Assembly (NCBI GenBank): GCA_036785705.1
Contig: JAWUZG010000084.1
Span: 9,313,501 to 9,377,500 of the forward strand
Reading direction: 5' to 3'
Length of the DNA: 64,000 bases
Source of the DNA: Acanthornis magna
Taxonomy: Eukaryota > Chordata > Aves > Passeriformes > Acanthizidae
The notes under the pieces are model-generated. The model was not told the origin of the DNA. It ran no database searches and saw only the letters and a program-made list of their open reading frames with translations. A program made the translations under genes and the position numbers. The first letter of the stretch is position 1; each line of letters begins with the position of its first letter. This document shows positions 53,001 to 63,667 of the stretch, one piece after another.

Positions 53001-56000
53001 GAGCAGAGAGTGGGCACAGTGCTGAGAGCATTACAAACTCCACTGTATAAACCCCCATTCTTTCTGTGCAGGTGTGTTATTTGCTGTCAGAATTGTTACT
53101 TACAAAGACACTGAAACTCTTGAGGAAGGAGCCAGAGCAGTATTCAAAACTGTAGGGGTGCCTTCATGGTATGCCTGGCCTGCAAGGAACTGCATCACGG
53201 TACCATTTGCTCTAGGAAAGGCAAAATAATTCAGCTTCCTTCAGCTGTTGCTTCTGGATGAGTCTGTGTGACTATGACTGATTATTACAGGTGCTCCTTT
53301 CTGCAGAATATGCATTTCCTTGACACTCCCTCTTTCCCTGGGCCTTTGTATTTAATAAAAGTATTAGACCTGACCAAAAGGGAATGAAAGAAAATTCCAC
53401 TGATTCCATTTACCACATGATTAATCATCAAATAAAGCCTTTCAGAGAAACCGTAATGCAAAAGTAATGCAGGAAAATTTCACTAAATTGTCTTTTGAAT
53501 AGTTTTTCTTTGTAACCAATCTATAGGGAAGCAAAGATCAACTGAAAGAGGTGTGGGAAGAAGCAGATGGACTAGATCCTAATGAATTTGACCCCAAAAC
53601 ATTTTTCAAATTGCACGGTAAGAGGTTTAGTTTTAATCTAATGAAGAAGTGAAGTGACTTTCTGTTACATTCTGCTGAGGACAAGTTTGTCATATGTTAA
53701 GATGAAGTCTTACATCTCAAGCAACTTGGATGAATCTGAACAGTACAGAGGAGAAAATACCTGTTATTGTTTGTAAATTTTACACTATGTTTTAAATGGA
53801 GTTTAAAATTTAAAAACATTTGGAGTTTTGTTTAACTACCCCCTAAAGTCATACAGCCAGAAACCAGTAGTGATTCCTTAGGGAAATATGGGTACTTAGA
53901 GGGCTGTGCATATCTATAACGTTGCTTACATAGTATGTACTGGCAATAAATCCTCAGAGGTGTGTGTTGGGGCAAAACCTGCTTTCTCATCATCTCTGCA
54001 GATAAGTACCAGATGCCCCTAATCTTTGGAATGGTCACAGAAGGGCCAAGCCTCTTCTGAAGTTGCAAGATTCCCTTGATAAAACAAAAACCCTCTAATC
54101 CTGCCTCTAGATTTCTGAGGAATGGGCAGCTAGAAACAATAAATAGTAACAGTAGCAGAGATAAGAATGAATCTCAACATTTTGCTTTAAATGTGATTAT
54201 GTCACCATGTAACCTTATGTTCTGATATTGTTAATTGCTTCATCATAAAGTACCCCTAAGTAGATCCTGCCTGGCACTAGGCTGCAAAGAGTTGGACAGT
54301 GCCTAGAATTTGACTAATCTCAAAGATGATGATTTAGATGAAGAAAAGTGTTCTAGCTTGAGTCTGAACTTTTATCTCAATTTATAAAATATGTAAGTAT
54401 GTATTACAGAATCACAGAATGGTTTGTGTCTGAAGGGACCTTAAAGATTGTCTAGTCCTAGTTATTAAACCTTACCTCTTCTTTCTAGAAAGAGATTTTG
54501 AAAGATAGCTTTCTGAAAATTTTTGGTAGCTTGTTTGTACAAAGCCTACCAAAACAGAAATAGCTGAAATCACCTGTTGCCTTAGAGCTTAGTATAGAAA
54601 AAGCTTCAGAGCAATTACACAAAAATATTGGCTAATAATTTGAAGTAGACATTCTCTTTCCATTTCAGAGGTAGTGTAACAGTATTCAGAGCACAATGTA
54701 GGATAAAAGATGGATCATTAGTTATCAAGTATTCTCCTCTGCATTTTTCATTAAGTCATTTTACACTTTTCTCAAATGCTGCATATTTATATAGATTTTC
54801 ATGTATTTCTTGAATTTTTTTTGAGAATCATATTGTCAGCTAAAGTTCTTCTGCAGTATTTTGTTGCTCCTGAGTCTAATTACAAATTTAGTGGTTAAAT
54901 GGGGACAGCTTGTTCTCAGCAATATTTTTTGGCAGTTGCACTCTGCGCAATCCTGTGGTGACCTATTTCAGTTTGCTAATCTAAGAAGTAGAGAGATTGC
55001 TCCAGACTTGTCCTACCAACCAAAAGTGGCAGTACACTCCAGCCAATGCCTGATAAAGAAGAAACAACCTATGTAATCAACTTCTTGTTAAATGAGATGG
55101 GTACACTGGTCCTTACTTAACTCTTGGAGATCTGTTATATGCATGACTTTCTGTATGTACTCACCTTGTATTTTTAAAACTTTTTTGTAGATGTCAATAA
55201 TGATGGTTTCCTGGATGAGCAAGAATTAGAAGCTCTGTTTACTAAAGAGGTAAAAAGATATTCAGAAGCTTAACTTCTTTCAGTAGATGATTATAGGGAT
55301 GTCTGTATTTTTCCCAAGTATATTTGGGGGCTCCATACAAAATGGAGTATTCATACCAAGTTTCATCCATCCTTAATATTTCTACAAAAGTGTAAAACCT
55401 ATCAGCTGGCAAAATAAAGTGGTTGAAGCATAGGAGTCAGACATCACAGATCTAGTGCTCTTGTATTGCTCTGCCCCAGGCTTGTTGGGGATTTTATAAC
55501 TAATTTGCAGGAGAGGTATTACCTGTATAAATTTCAATGCAGAGATCTGCTCTCCTGCTCTGCCTAGCTGCAGCCTGGTAGAGGTTTTGAGGTTCTGAAG
55601 CTGGGCACCTGTGCTCATTCAGTGTTTATCAACAAGTCTTATGAAGAAGAGGGTGACACTTGTGTGACTTGGCTCAGGAACAGCACTATGGAAGTGGCTA
55701 CAGAAATTTTATGTATTTTGTACCTGGTTAGTTTGAAGTTCATGTACATCTGATTAAGTAGACAGGCTCTTAGTTTCTTTAAGCCTTGGTTTGTTGTCTC
55801 TGAAAATGCAACTGCGTGCAATAATTTGCCATAAGCCCCTTCACTACAAAGAAGATACAGTGCAGTGTTTTTTGACAGATGTCTTACTGTTTTATAGAGT
55901 AAAAACTAATAGCCTGGGGCCTTAAAATTACCTGTGGCTAAGCAAGTGAAGCTCAATGCCTGAGAAAGCCAAGTAGAAGCAAATAAGCATGAACTCTCTA

Positions 56001-59000
56001 GAAAGACATTGTGCAAGAACAGAAACAAACCATTAAATTTGGCACTGAATTTGTCTTGTGATATCCTGAATGCTTACAGGGTCAGTTGCATGCCCTGGTG
56101 AAAAAGCCACTCTCTCCCATTCCAGAAACCACGTGGAACCTCTGCCTGCTTTGAATCAAATGTAGGATCAGACTGTGCACACTGAGGTCAACTTTACTGT
56201 AACATCCACAGCACTGAATTGTAACAGACCACATGAATTAACTGAAAACTTCATTCTTAGGAAAGAAAGGCTCACTTGTTGCTTAAATACGGTGCTGAAA
56301 GAGGAAAATTGCACACACAGAGTAACATCTCACACTGCTTTTCCAGATACGCTCTGTCATTTGAATGAGCAGCCTTTTCTTCAAACTAACATCTGCTAAT
56401 TTTAAATTTCAGTTAGAAAAAGTTTATGATCCCAAGAATGAAGAGGATGACATGGTTGAAATGGAAGAAGAAAGGCTGAGAATGAGAGAACATGTAATGA
56501 ATGAGGTGGGGGCTGATGTTCATTATAGCTAATTTCCTTCTATGTTCAAAAAATACAATCCTCCTAACATGAAGTGTTGTCCAAGTGCAGTAGAAAGGGA
56601 TGGTCTGTCACAATGAATGCTGCTTGTGCTGGGATTCATGTAAAGTTACAGTTCTCCAATCCTGTCCCTGTATTCTGATGTAATGCCTGCTGACTAGTTT
56701 TTATTTAAGAAGTTCCAGAGAAGGAATTGTGCGATAGCCTCTGTTGTTTGGAGATACTGAGATTGAACAGAAATTCCTTGTGAATTGTGTGTCAAACAGG
56801 GAACACTCTAAATGTGCTTTGGCACTTGCAAATGGGTAAGATTTTAGGTGTGAGAAGAGGGAGTAGTGCAATGTCTTTCATCATATAGCTCAGCTTTGTC
56901 CCTTTAAAAGGGGACTCAGAGCTCAAGGTATCGCCTGTGACAGTGAATACCTTCACTGCATGTGATGGGTTTTCAGCTCAGGAGACACCGGAATGGAAAG
57001 GGGGGGGTTTTGAACCACTGTGTCTTCCACTCATAATATTTCTGTATTCAACAAGCTTGAGGAACAGAGCCAGCCTGGTCATCTATTAGTCATAAAGGGA
57101 AGCATTTCCTCCCTTCCCCTTTAAGGATTCCGACACAATTCAGTTGGGTGGGATTTTTGTCTTTTAAAACCTCCCCGTCCAACAGTGGAGATAATTTTGT
57201 AACTGTGAGTCAGAGTAGTTACCAGAAAGCTACAAAACATTTTTCTCAAAAAAAATCATACATTCCACTATTAGTGTTGGGACTATGAACACAAATGTTT
57301 CCAATAAAGCCAATGAATTTTGAAGTGAAATGTCAGGATTTACTTTTTAGTTCTGTTTTTGTTAAGCTCCATAAGCTTGTGAGAGAAGTTTTCATAAGAT
57401 GTTGTGGGCACTCCCTTGAAAATGGGACATTTTAAAAACTAAAATGGTTATATTTGAAGATGTTTGATTGATGAAATTAAACATTAGCTCCACCAAAACC
57501 TGTCCCTTAGATTGAGCTTAATTTTTTGCCTCAAACAGGTTGACATCAACAAAGACCGGCTAGTGACTTTGGAAGAGTTCCTGCGAGCTACAGAGAAAAA
57601 GGAATTTTTGGAGCCAGATAGCTGGGAGGTAATGAAAATGTGTTCCAAGTACAACATACAGTACCATTACCAGCACTTGGACCAGGAAACCAAACGGCAT
57701 GTCTATGACCTTTGGTTTTTTTCAGCTCTGCTTTGGTATGTGTGTCCTTAAGCCCCTCAGCTAAATGTAACATTCAGCTGTGGCAGCCTAATGTAATGCA
57801 GATGTGAACTCCACGGGCCTCACACAAACGGAAAAGGTCTGGCGCCACCCCGGGGATTCGGGAAGAGCTTTTCACATGTGCTTTTCAAATGGAAATGGAC
57901 ATTTTGTTTATGAATCACTTCAAAGGGAAGATAAGAGTTTGGCTGGAAGAAAGAGGATATTTTTCTCCTACGTCTAAATCTGTAGTAGAGTTTTGTTGAG
58001 AAAATAGCTGAGAAATGACAATTTTGCTGTTTTCATTGAGTGCACACAGTGTCATATCTGGGTATTTTGTTCTGAGGGTTTTTTAGTGAACTGTGCAAGA
58101 ATTTCAGTGGGAAAATAATAAAAAATACACATGCATTCCTGGCTAAGTGTTCACACTTGTATGTATTTTCTTGCAGACACTAGATCAACAGCAGCTCTTC
58201 ACTGAGGACGAGCTGAAGGAATTTGAAAATCACATTTCCCAGCAGGAAGATGAACTTAGAAAGAAGGCAGAAGAACTTCAGAAACAGAAGGAAGAGCTAC
58301 AGAGGCAGCACGACCAGCTTCAGGCTCAGAAACAAGAGCTTCAGCAGGTACATGTATGAGGACAGAATATATTTGTTTTCCCCTTTTCTCTGTCCTTACA
58401 TGTGCAATGGCTCTTGACAATCCTCAGCTCTGGATATTTACCTTGATTTCTCATATGAGTCCCAGCTGAATTCTAAACTAATGGTACCACAGCAAAACAT
58501 AGTCTGATGCTCAGAATTAAAGCAACTCAGCAGTATACCCACTAAGGAAGACTTTACATAACTGCAGAATTTGGTTTAGGTGTATTCTTTTATGTCACAT
58601 CAGCGAAAGCTGACAAATTCAAGTTTTTCAACTGTTCTATTTTATTTTTCACCAGGTTGTAAAACAGATGGAACAAAAGAAACTACAGCAAGGAAATCCT
58701 CCTGCAGGACCGGGTGGAGAACTGAAAATCCAGCCCCGTATGTGTCTTTCTGTGTAGATACACAAACTTTAAAATAAGATCTGCAATGTAAAAGTCATTA
58801 CCTCCATGTTTTCTGTTAAAACTATTAACTTAATGCAGCTTTAATGACCCCTGGAGAGAGGTTCACTAACCTGTCTTTAAGAGGGAAGTACGTAACTCTT
58901 CTAAGTATTCCTGAAATCTCACTCCTTTTAAGTCCATAGTAAGATACCAGAGTTCTATCACAAGGCAGAGAAGGACTGTGTTGTACCTATTAGTCTAAAA

Positions 59001-60578
59001 TATCTAGGGTAGAAATCTAGGGTATCCTGGATTTCTGAGCATCCAGAGAAGAACAGGGACACACAAAAGACCAGGTATGTCCCATGATCTATGGCTGCAT
59101 CGCAGTCTCAGGCTGCAGAGCAAATCAAAGCTTTTAAAATCCTCAGCGACCAATTTACCAGCAACTGGATGCAACATGACAGAAGAAGTTAATCTTGGAC
59201 AGTACGAATGAGCAATTGCTTCAATACCCTCAGAAGGAGGTAGTGGCATAATAAATCACTGCACTTGATCAGTGGTGGCAAAAAACAGTCAGGTATTTAT
59301 TAGCACTTCTTACCCATAGCAGATTGCCCAGGTTTCCTTTGTGCTCTAAAGGGGCTCTGCTGCCCCATGCATCCTAAATTAGCTTTTTCTTCCTCTTTAG
59401 AAAGGTTGAAACTATGCTGCCTTCATTGGCTTCCCTATTCATGTGCTGACATGATCAGTGAAGAACTTCTTGACATTGATCTCAAACATAGGCTTCAGAT
59501 CTATCCAGGCAGCCTTTTCAATACTAGGAGCTCTTAACTGCTCCTGCAGGGTCCAACAGTGGGATTTCAAACCTCGGGAGCTGTGTTGAGTGATTACAGC
59601 TTACTTTGTTGTGTAACCTGAAATTCTGCCCATTCAGTTCTGTGAAGGGAAATGATGAGATTTCAGAACCAATTTGTTTTGTTTTGAAACTGCCTATGTG
59701 TAATTTCATTTCCTTTGTTCCAAGAGCCTAATTCCCCTCGCCTTCAGTAAAACCATGGTATGCAATTGCAGATGATACATCTTTTGAAACTGGCAATATT
59801 GTAGCAGATACTGTTCTTAACACATGTATTATTTTATGTAAAATCTTTCTGCAAAGTCATTTAATCAGGTGTCATAAAAATTCATTATATGAGCCAGAAC
59901 TGGCCACTACTCATTTACTGAATCAAGAATATCCAAACAGACACTATTTTAAATCTATAGGCCAACTGGAGCTACTAAGAGTAATGTGAGGAGAAAAATC
60001 CACAAATGCAGCTGCACATTCTGAAATCTTCACCAAACTATGAAAATTAGTATTATTCAAACGTAGGCAAAGGGAGAACCGTGTAAGTACTGATGTAGTG
60101 AGGAGTAACATACAGGAGCAAGTCGTTAATTATTTCTTTTTCCAGCTTACCATACTGGGATTAAAGGTCTCATAAAAATATGGTATATTTCAAACAAACC
60201 AATGTGTTAGGTAAGAGAGAATATTTCACAGAAAGCAGAAACAACTTGTAATTTAAGAGGTAAAACTGACTAATAATGCAGTCTGTGGGTAATCTCAATG
60301 CAGTTTCATTGTCAGGCACACAGAAAATTCTTGATTCTACCTATAAACCAGGAAATAGAAGGTTTTGTTTAAGTGTCCCTATTCTAGAAGCTTTCATTTA
60401 GAGGATGTTCACATTTGGGGCCAGTATATTGAGAAGTTACAAATGGTTTTCTTGTTGTTTTACAGCTGGTGAACACAAAGTTGGAGATGCACCAAAACAC
60501 CCAGTGGGAGGTGATCAGCCTTTACCACCAGGACACATCCAAGAACCAGCAGTCAGAACTGATCATGTTCACCCTTAA
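46890..60578 (+). CDS. NUCB2: NUCB2: nucleobindin-2 / nesfatin-1 precursor (whole spliced coding region, 12 exons)
   Basis: The coding region is joined from 46890-47033, 47636-47743, 48469-48595, 50969-51072, 52693-52878, 53527-53617, 55191-55249, 56413-56505, 57539-57628, 58177-58347, 58656-58737 and 60466-60578. It gives 455 codons plus TAA with every junction GT-AG and in phase. Visible features in order: signal peptide (1-24, hydrophobic [14 protein letters not shown]); mature start VPIDIDKTK as in mammals; nesfatin-1 segment 25-106 (82 residues, the mammalian length) followed by K107-R108 for prohormone-convertase cleavage; basic, charged helix (about 162-215); EF-hand 1 loop 254-265; acidic spacer (about 283-294); EF-hand 2 loop 306-317; leucine heptads at 361, 368, 375, 382 and 389; and a Pro/His-rich tail. 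NUCB2 binds calcium in the Golgi/secretory pathway, and its nesfatin-1 fragment is a secreted satiety-associated peptide. The tail after the zipper is about 35 residues longer than the human protein as I recall it. Confidence 0.97.
47636..47743 (+). CDS. NUCB2: NUCB2 coding exon 2: nesfatin-1 core
   Basis: Residues 49-84, phase 0 at both ends. It starts [20 protein letters not shown] and covers the mid-segment reported as the active core of nesfatin-1. It is nearly identical to mammals. Acceptor TTTTTGAAG, donor AAG|GTAGGT. The preceding intron of 602 bp holds nothing recognisable. Confidence 0.95.
48469..48595 (+). CDS. NUCB2: NUCB2 coding exon 3: nesfatin-1 end and Lys-Arg cleavage site
   Basis: Residues 85-126 plus one base (phase 1 end). 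It contains [20 protein letters not shown]: nesfatin-1 ends at L106, followed by the dibasic K107-R108. Acceptor TTTGACAG, donor CAAG|GTAAGA. The next intron (48596-50968, 2.4 kb) is AT-rich with a poly(T) run near 50640 and nothing else recognised. Confidence 0.95.
50969..51072 (+). CDS. NUCB2: NUCB2 coding exon 4
   Basis: Residues 127-161, completing the split Asp codon ([20 protein letters not shown]). It matches the human LLKQFDHLNHLNP region. Acceptor TTCTTGCAG, donor GCG|GTGAGT. The following intron (51073-52692, 1.6 kb) has no recognised feature. Confidence 0.95.
52693..52878 (+). CDS. NUCB2: NUCB2 coding exon 5: charged helical/basic region
   Basis: Residues 162-223, phase 0. It encodes [20 protein letters not shown] and a long charged helix ending [13 protein letters not shown]. 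This corresponds to the region called DNA-binding-like in nucleobindins. The basic run K199-R-K-R202 appears longer than the human KRKE as I recall it. Acceptor TTTCTAG, donor CCT|GTAAGG. The following intron is 648 bp. Confidence 0.96.
53527..53617 (+). CDS. NUCB2: NUCB2 coding exon 6
   Basis: Residues 224-253 plus one base. It reads [20 protein letters not shown] and ends FFKLH, leading into the first EF-hand. Acceptor CTATAG, donor CACG|GTAAGA. Confidence 0.95.
54405..54460 (-). repeat. CR1 LINE tail fragment in NUCB2 intron (53618-55190)
   Basis: cagaatcacagaatggtttg followed by gaagggaccttaaagattgt is the CR1 3' end in reverse orientation. Only about 55 bases remain. The rest of this 1.57 kb intron shows nothing recognisable. 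Confidence 0.85.
55191..55249 (+). CDS. NUCB2: NUCB2 coding exon 7: EF-hand 1
   Basis: Residues 254-273. The loop [12 protein letters not shown] has canonical calcium ligands at positions 1 (D), 3 (N), 5 (D), 9 (D) and 12 (E), with Gly at 6. Acceptor TTTTGTAG, donor GAG|GTAAAA. The following intron (55250-56412) contains no recognised feature. Confidence 0.95.
56413..56505 (+). CDS. NUCB2: NUCB2 coding exon 8: acidic linker between EF-hands
   Basis: Residues 274-304, phase 0. Acidic stretch [20 protein letters not shown], effectively identical to the mammalian sequence as I recall it. Acceptor AATTTCAG, donor GAG|GTGGGG. The following intron is 1.03 kb with nothing recognised. Confidence 0.96.
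57539..57628 (+). CDS. NUCB2: NUCB2 coding exon 9: EF-hand 2
   Basis: Residues 305-334, phase 0. The loop [12 protein letters not shown] has D1, N3, D5, T9 and E12, with Arg in place of the usual Gly at position 6, which I recall as typical of nucleobindins. Acceptor CAAACAG, donor GAG|GTAATG. Open reading continuing past 57628 is intronic. Confidence 0.96.
58177..58347 (+). CDS. NUCB2: NUCB2 coding exon 10: leucine-zipper coiled coil
   Basis: Residues 335-391, phase 0. Five leucines at heptad spacing (361, 368, 375, 382, 389) lie within a Glu/Gln/Lys-rich helix, giving a dimerisation coiled coil. Acceptor CTTGCAG, donor CAG|GTACAT. Confidence 0.96.
58656..58737 (+). CDS. NUCB2: NUCB2 coding exon 11
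   Basis: Residues 392-418 plus one base: [20 protein letters not shown] and GELKIQP. It matches human [24 protein letters not shown] up to near the human C-terminus. The donor is CCCC|GTATGT. Reading through the donor would add a short tail ending at TAG 58755-58757. Confidence 0.93.
60466..60578 (+). CDS. NUCB2: NUCB2 last coding exon: extended Pro/His-rich C-terminus
   Basis: A TTTTACAG acceptor (AG at 60464-60465) continues the frame from the split Pro codon through [20 protein letters not shown] and [16 protein letters not shown] to TAA at 60576-60578. The composition (Pro, His, Gly, Asp) is ordered enough to look coding, and the phase matches exon 11. The human protein stops around here with FEPHI, so the extension is absent in the human isoform I know. 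The preceding intron (58738-60465, 1.73 kb) contains nothing recognised. Confidence 0.88.
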
Positions 60579-60615
60579 CCACTTGTGCCTCAACTTTATA
60601 GCATCTTTATTATTT

Positions 60616-60647
60616 GGGGTGGGGAAGGGGTGGGATGGGTGGGGGGG
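60616..60647 (+). other. G-quadruplex motif in NUCB2 3'UTR
   Basis: Six G-tracts of three to seven G's separated by one- or two-base loops, starting 38 bases after the stop codon. It lies on the transcribed-sense strand, so it would be present in the mRNA. Confidence 0.8.
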
Positions 60648-61101
60648 ACAGGAAATCAGAGTGAAACATGAACTCTCCGCTTTCTTCCTCAGACTGTAAA
60701 ATCATTGGGAATGTTAGAGATGAAGTATCAGTCAGATTTGATTTATAAATTAAACTAGTTTTCTCTCCAATGCATCAGTGAGAAACACGAGGGGATCATG
60801 TAGAGGCTATAACAGAGGAGGAGATTAAGGAAACCATTAATACTGAAGATTTTTATGGCCAAGGGGCTGAGCTGTTGAACTCTTCTCTTACAAAGAGGGA
60901 GGAGATGTCTGCCATACTGTGTTTAGGCATGAATCAGAATCTTCTCAGAGAGGAAGCAGGGAACAGGCCTGAATGTTAAGTTAGGTTTAGTTTGATGTGG
61001 AAACTCTTTCCAGAAATGCTGAAAAGCGAGAGATGGGGAAACAAAGACCATAGATAAAGGCCTATTTCCAGCACTACCAAACCCTTTCTTCTTTGAGACC
61101 A

Positions 61102-61107
61102 AATAAA
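61102..61107 (+). terminator. Candidate poly(A) signal AATAAA (proximal)
   Basis: The first canonical AATAAA after the NUCB2 stop codon, implying a 3'UTR of about 540 bases. A second AATAAA is at 61467-61472. Use of either is unproven. Confidence 0.4.
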
Positions 61108-61466
61108 AATCAAACTTCCTCATCACAGAAAATTTGCACTTTGTAAAATTTAAACACAGCAAAGAATTATGTGGAACAGTGAATATTTTTCATGTTTACA
61201 GAAACCTAAGAATTTCACTGAAAGCCTTCAAAAGGAATACTGTACTTGTATATTGATCTGAACCGTCCTCCTTGTTGAGATTAATTCTGTGTAGCAGGCG
61301 AAAGCTCAGCTGGCCCTTGGGATGGTACTTTTGTCCCTTTCATCAGATGCCAGCTGATCTCAAAATTTTGCATGTTATTAAGTAAGCTTTTTATGTTGAT
61401 GGAAATATTGTGCAAAACAGAACAAGACTCATTGTCTTTTTCTGTGCAGATTATCCTACCTCCTAC

Positions 61467-61472
61467 AATAAA
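61467..61472 (+). terminator. Candidate poly(A) signal AATAAA (distal)
   Basis: Canonical hexamer about 890 bases after the stop codon, in ctacAATAAAacc. It is an alternative 3' end for NUCB2. Confidence 0.35.
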
Positions 61473-61499
61473 ACCAGATTTTTCAAATTGCACCATGTG

Positions 61500-63306
61500 C
61501 TTCAGAGAGCTCTTCTCAGACATGAATCTGGGATTTGTTAAGGGTCTCACTATTGACTCTTAGGAGTCTTTCAGCAGTTGGTCTAAGGCTATGAAGTGTC
61601 CTAAATCAGGGGTGCTACTTGATTGTATTATTTTGGTATTGAACCAGGATAGGTTCCTAGTATTGCAAGCCAAGATTTTACAAGAGTAAGTTGATTTTCA
61701 TGTTAGTTTTACTATAATGCTGAAAAGTTGTGCCAGTGTCCCTGCTTCTCATTTATTTCAAACTGAAACTATCCTAAAGTGTAAACCCTGTGTGGAGTTC
61801 CTTGTTTGTTTGAGTTTTTGTGGTTGTTTTTTTTTTTGTTTGTTTTTTAAACATGGATTGTTCTGATTGTATAATGCTGGCTTTGAACGGATACACACAC
61901 CTCTGCTAGCATCCTTTACATTTCCTTCCTGTTCTGTGGCTAACTGCTGACAGTGGCATTAAAAGAGATATTTTGGGGCTTGAGCAAGGAAACAGAAGCA
62001 CGTCTCGGTTAGAGAAAGATGTTCCTTTCAGAATAAGACTTGAATATTTTAGGCAAACTAAAAAAAAATAGAAGGCAATTGCTAACATTTTGTATTGACA
62101 TTTGGGGAATTTCTCACTCTGAAGAACTTTGATTGATGGAAGCCAGGCACATTCCTTCCATGCTCAAGGCTTCTTTCATCAGACCTGAGCATATTGATGT
62201 TCTCCACACAATGTAGCAGAACTCAGTGCCAGAACAGATTAGGTTTCCTTATCTCTTTTATCTCATGAGTTGTCATGTTGCATTTCCTTCATTTACACAG
62301 CTCAATTTGACTTATTTTACCTTTTTTTCCCATTCTTTATGCAAGTAGTTCGCAAAACCAGTGTCTCCACTCTTTGTCATTTCTATGCAATTCTAACAAT
62401 AGTTTAATTTTGTCTTTGTCTGGAGACTAAAATACCTTTCAACAGCCTCATCTGCTTGCAAAGAAACCCAGACATAATCACAGCTCCATAATTTTTCTCT
62501 GGGCACAGCCCTGGCTTTGGGGTTGTAGCCTGATAATGGGTAACAGGGTGATGAGGGAAACAAAGAGGGAACTATTCAAATGTCAGGGTAAAGGTGAGGG
62601 GAAGTCTGATTGTGTTTTTCCCATCCCACATGAGAGTTTACAGGGGACAAGTGATACAGCCACCGATGTTTGTAGAGAATCAAGGACTGAAACCTTCGGC
62701 GTGAAGGCATTTCTAGCATACAGATCATTCCTTCAGGCTACTTCTGCCTCCTAACAAATGCCATTAAATGTCATGATAGGCTTTGTAACATAATGCTCAA
62801 GCTTCAGTTTCGGTGCAGCCTCTTACATTTGATTGTAAGGTCCTGATTCTGCTGTTGGTGATTGGCCCCCTTATCCCATTTACTTGGAAACATCCAGAGT
62901 TTTGTGAAAAGTTGTTGCAACTTGGGAAGTAGAAAGATACAACCACAGGTAAATAAGGGACTGGAATATCACAGGCACAAGTGCTTACACCTGTATTCTG
63001 CTTTTCATTTAGGATTTGATTACAACAAAACTGTCTAACTTTATACAGATGCCAGTTCCACCACAAAGATGCAGAGATTTGGTTTTGTAGTTGGCTGGGA
63101 TTTTGGTAGGAGGATGAAGGGGTAAAATTTGGTTAATGTTGTACAAATCATATCTCTGGTGCAATATATGTAAAAAAAAAAAAAAAAAAAGCCCCACTCT
63201 GTACTTTGTATAGAATAGTTTTTAACTGGATTAAACTGAAACACAGCACAGTGACAGATGTTTAGTGTTGTATTTTTAGTGGGTGGGCAAAAGCTGGGTT
63301 TGTATT
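61500..63306. other. Downstream flank of NUCB2, nothing recognised
   Basis: AT-rich sequence with short random open frames, a T-rich tract at 61825-61850 and an A19 run at 63172-63190. No gene or repeat family is identified. Confidence 0.6.
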
Positions 63307-63667
63307 CACAGAATCATAGAGTGGTCTGGGTTGGAAGGAACCTTAAGGATCACCTCGTTCCAAGCCCCCTGCCATGGGTAGGGACACCTTTGTCAAGACC
63401 AGGTTGCTCAGAGCCTCTCCAATCTGGCCTTGATGGACAGGGCATTCCCAACTTCTCTGGGCAACCTGTTCCAGTGCCTCGCCATCCTCACAGTAAAGAA
63501 TTTCTTTCTAATATCTAACCTAATATCTAATCTAATCCTGCCCTCTTTAGTTTGAATCCATTCTCCCCTGTCCTGTCACTACAGGTCCTTGTAAAAAGTC
63601 TCTTTCCATCTTTCTCATAGGCACCCTTCAAAAGCCACAGTTAGGTCACCCTGAAGCCTCTCCTTAG
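63307..63667 (-). repeat. CR1 LINE fragment
   Basis: Starts cacagaatcatagagtggtc and continues gggttggaaggaaccttaag, then tctgggcaacctgttccagt, tagtttgaatccattctccc and ggtcaccctgaagcctctcc. This is the CR1 3' region in reverse orientation, about 360 bases, 5'-truncated. Confidence 0.93.

Noticed and set aside
57629..57751. Open frame continuing 40 codons past the EF-hand 2 exon of NUCB2
   Set aside because: The GAG|GTAATG donor at 57628 and the perfectly phased next exon at 58177 show it is intronic read-through.
63172..63190. A19 run as a possible retrocopy poly(A) tail
   Set aside because: No open frame or recognisable gene body precedes it and no target-site duplication was seen; it may be simple sequence.
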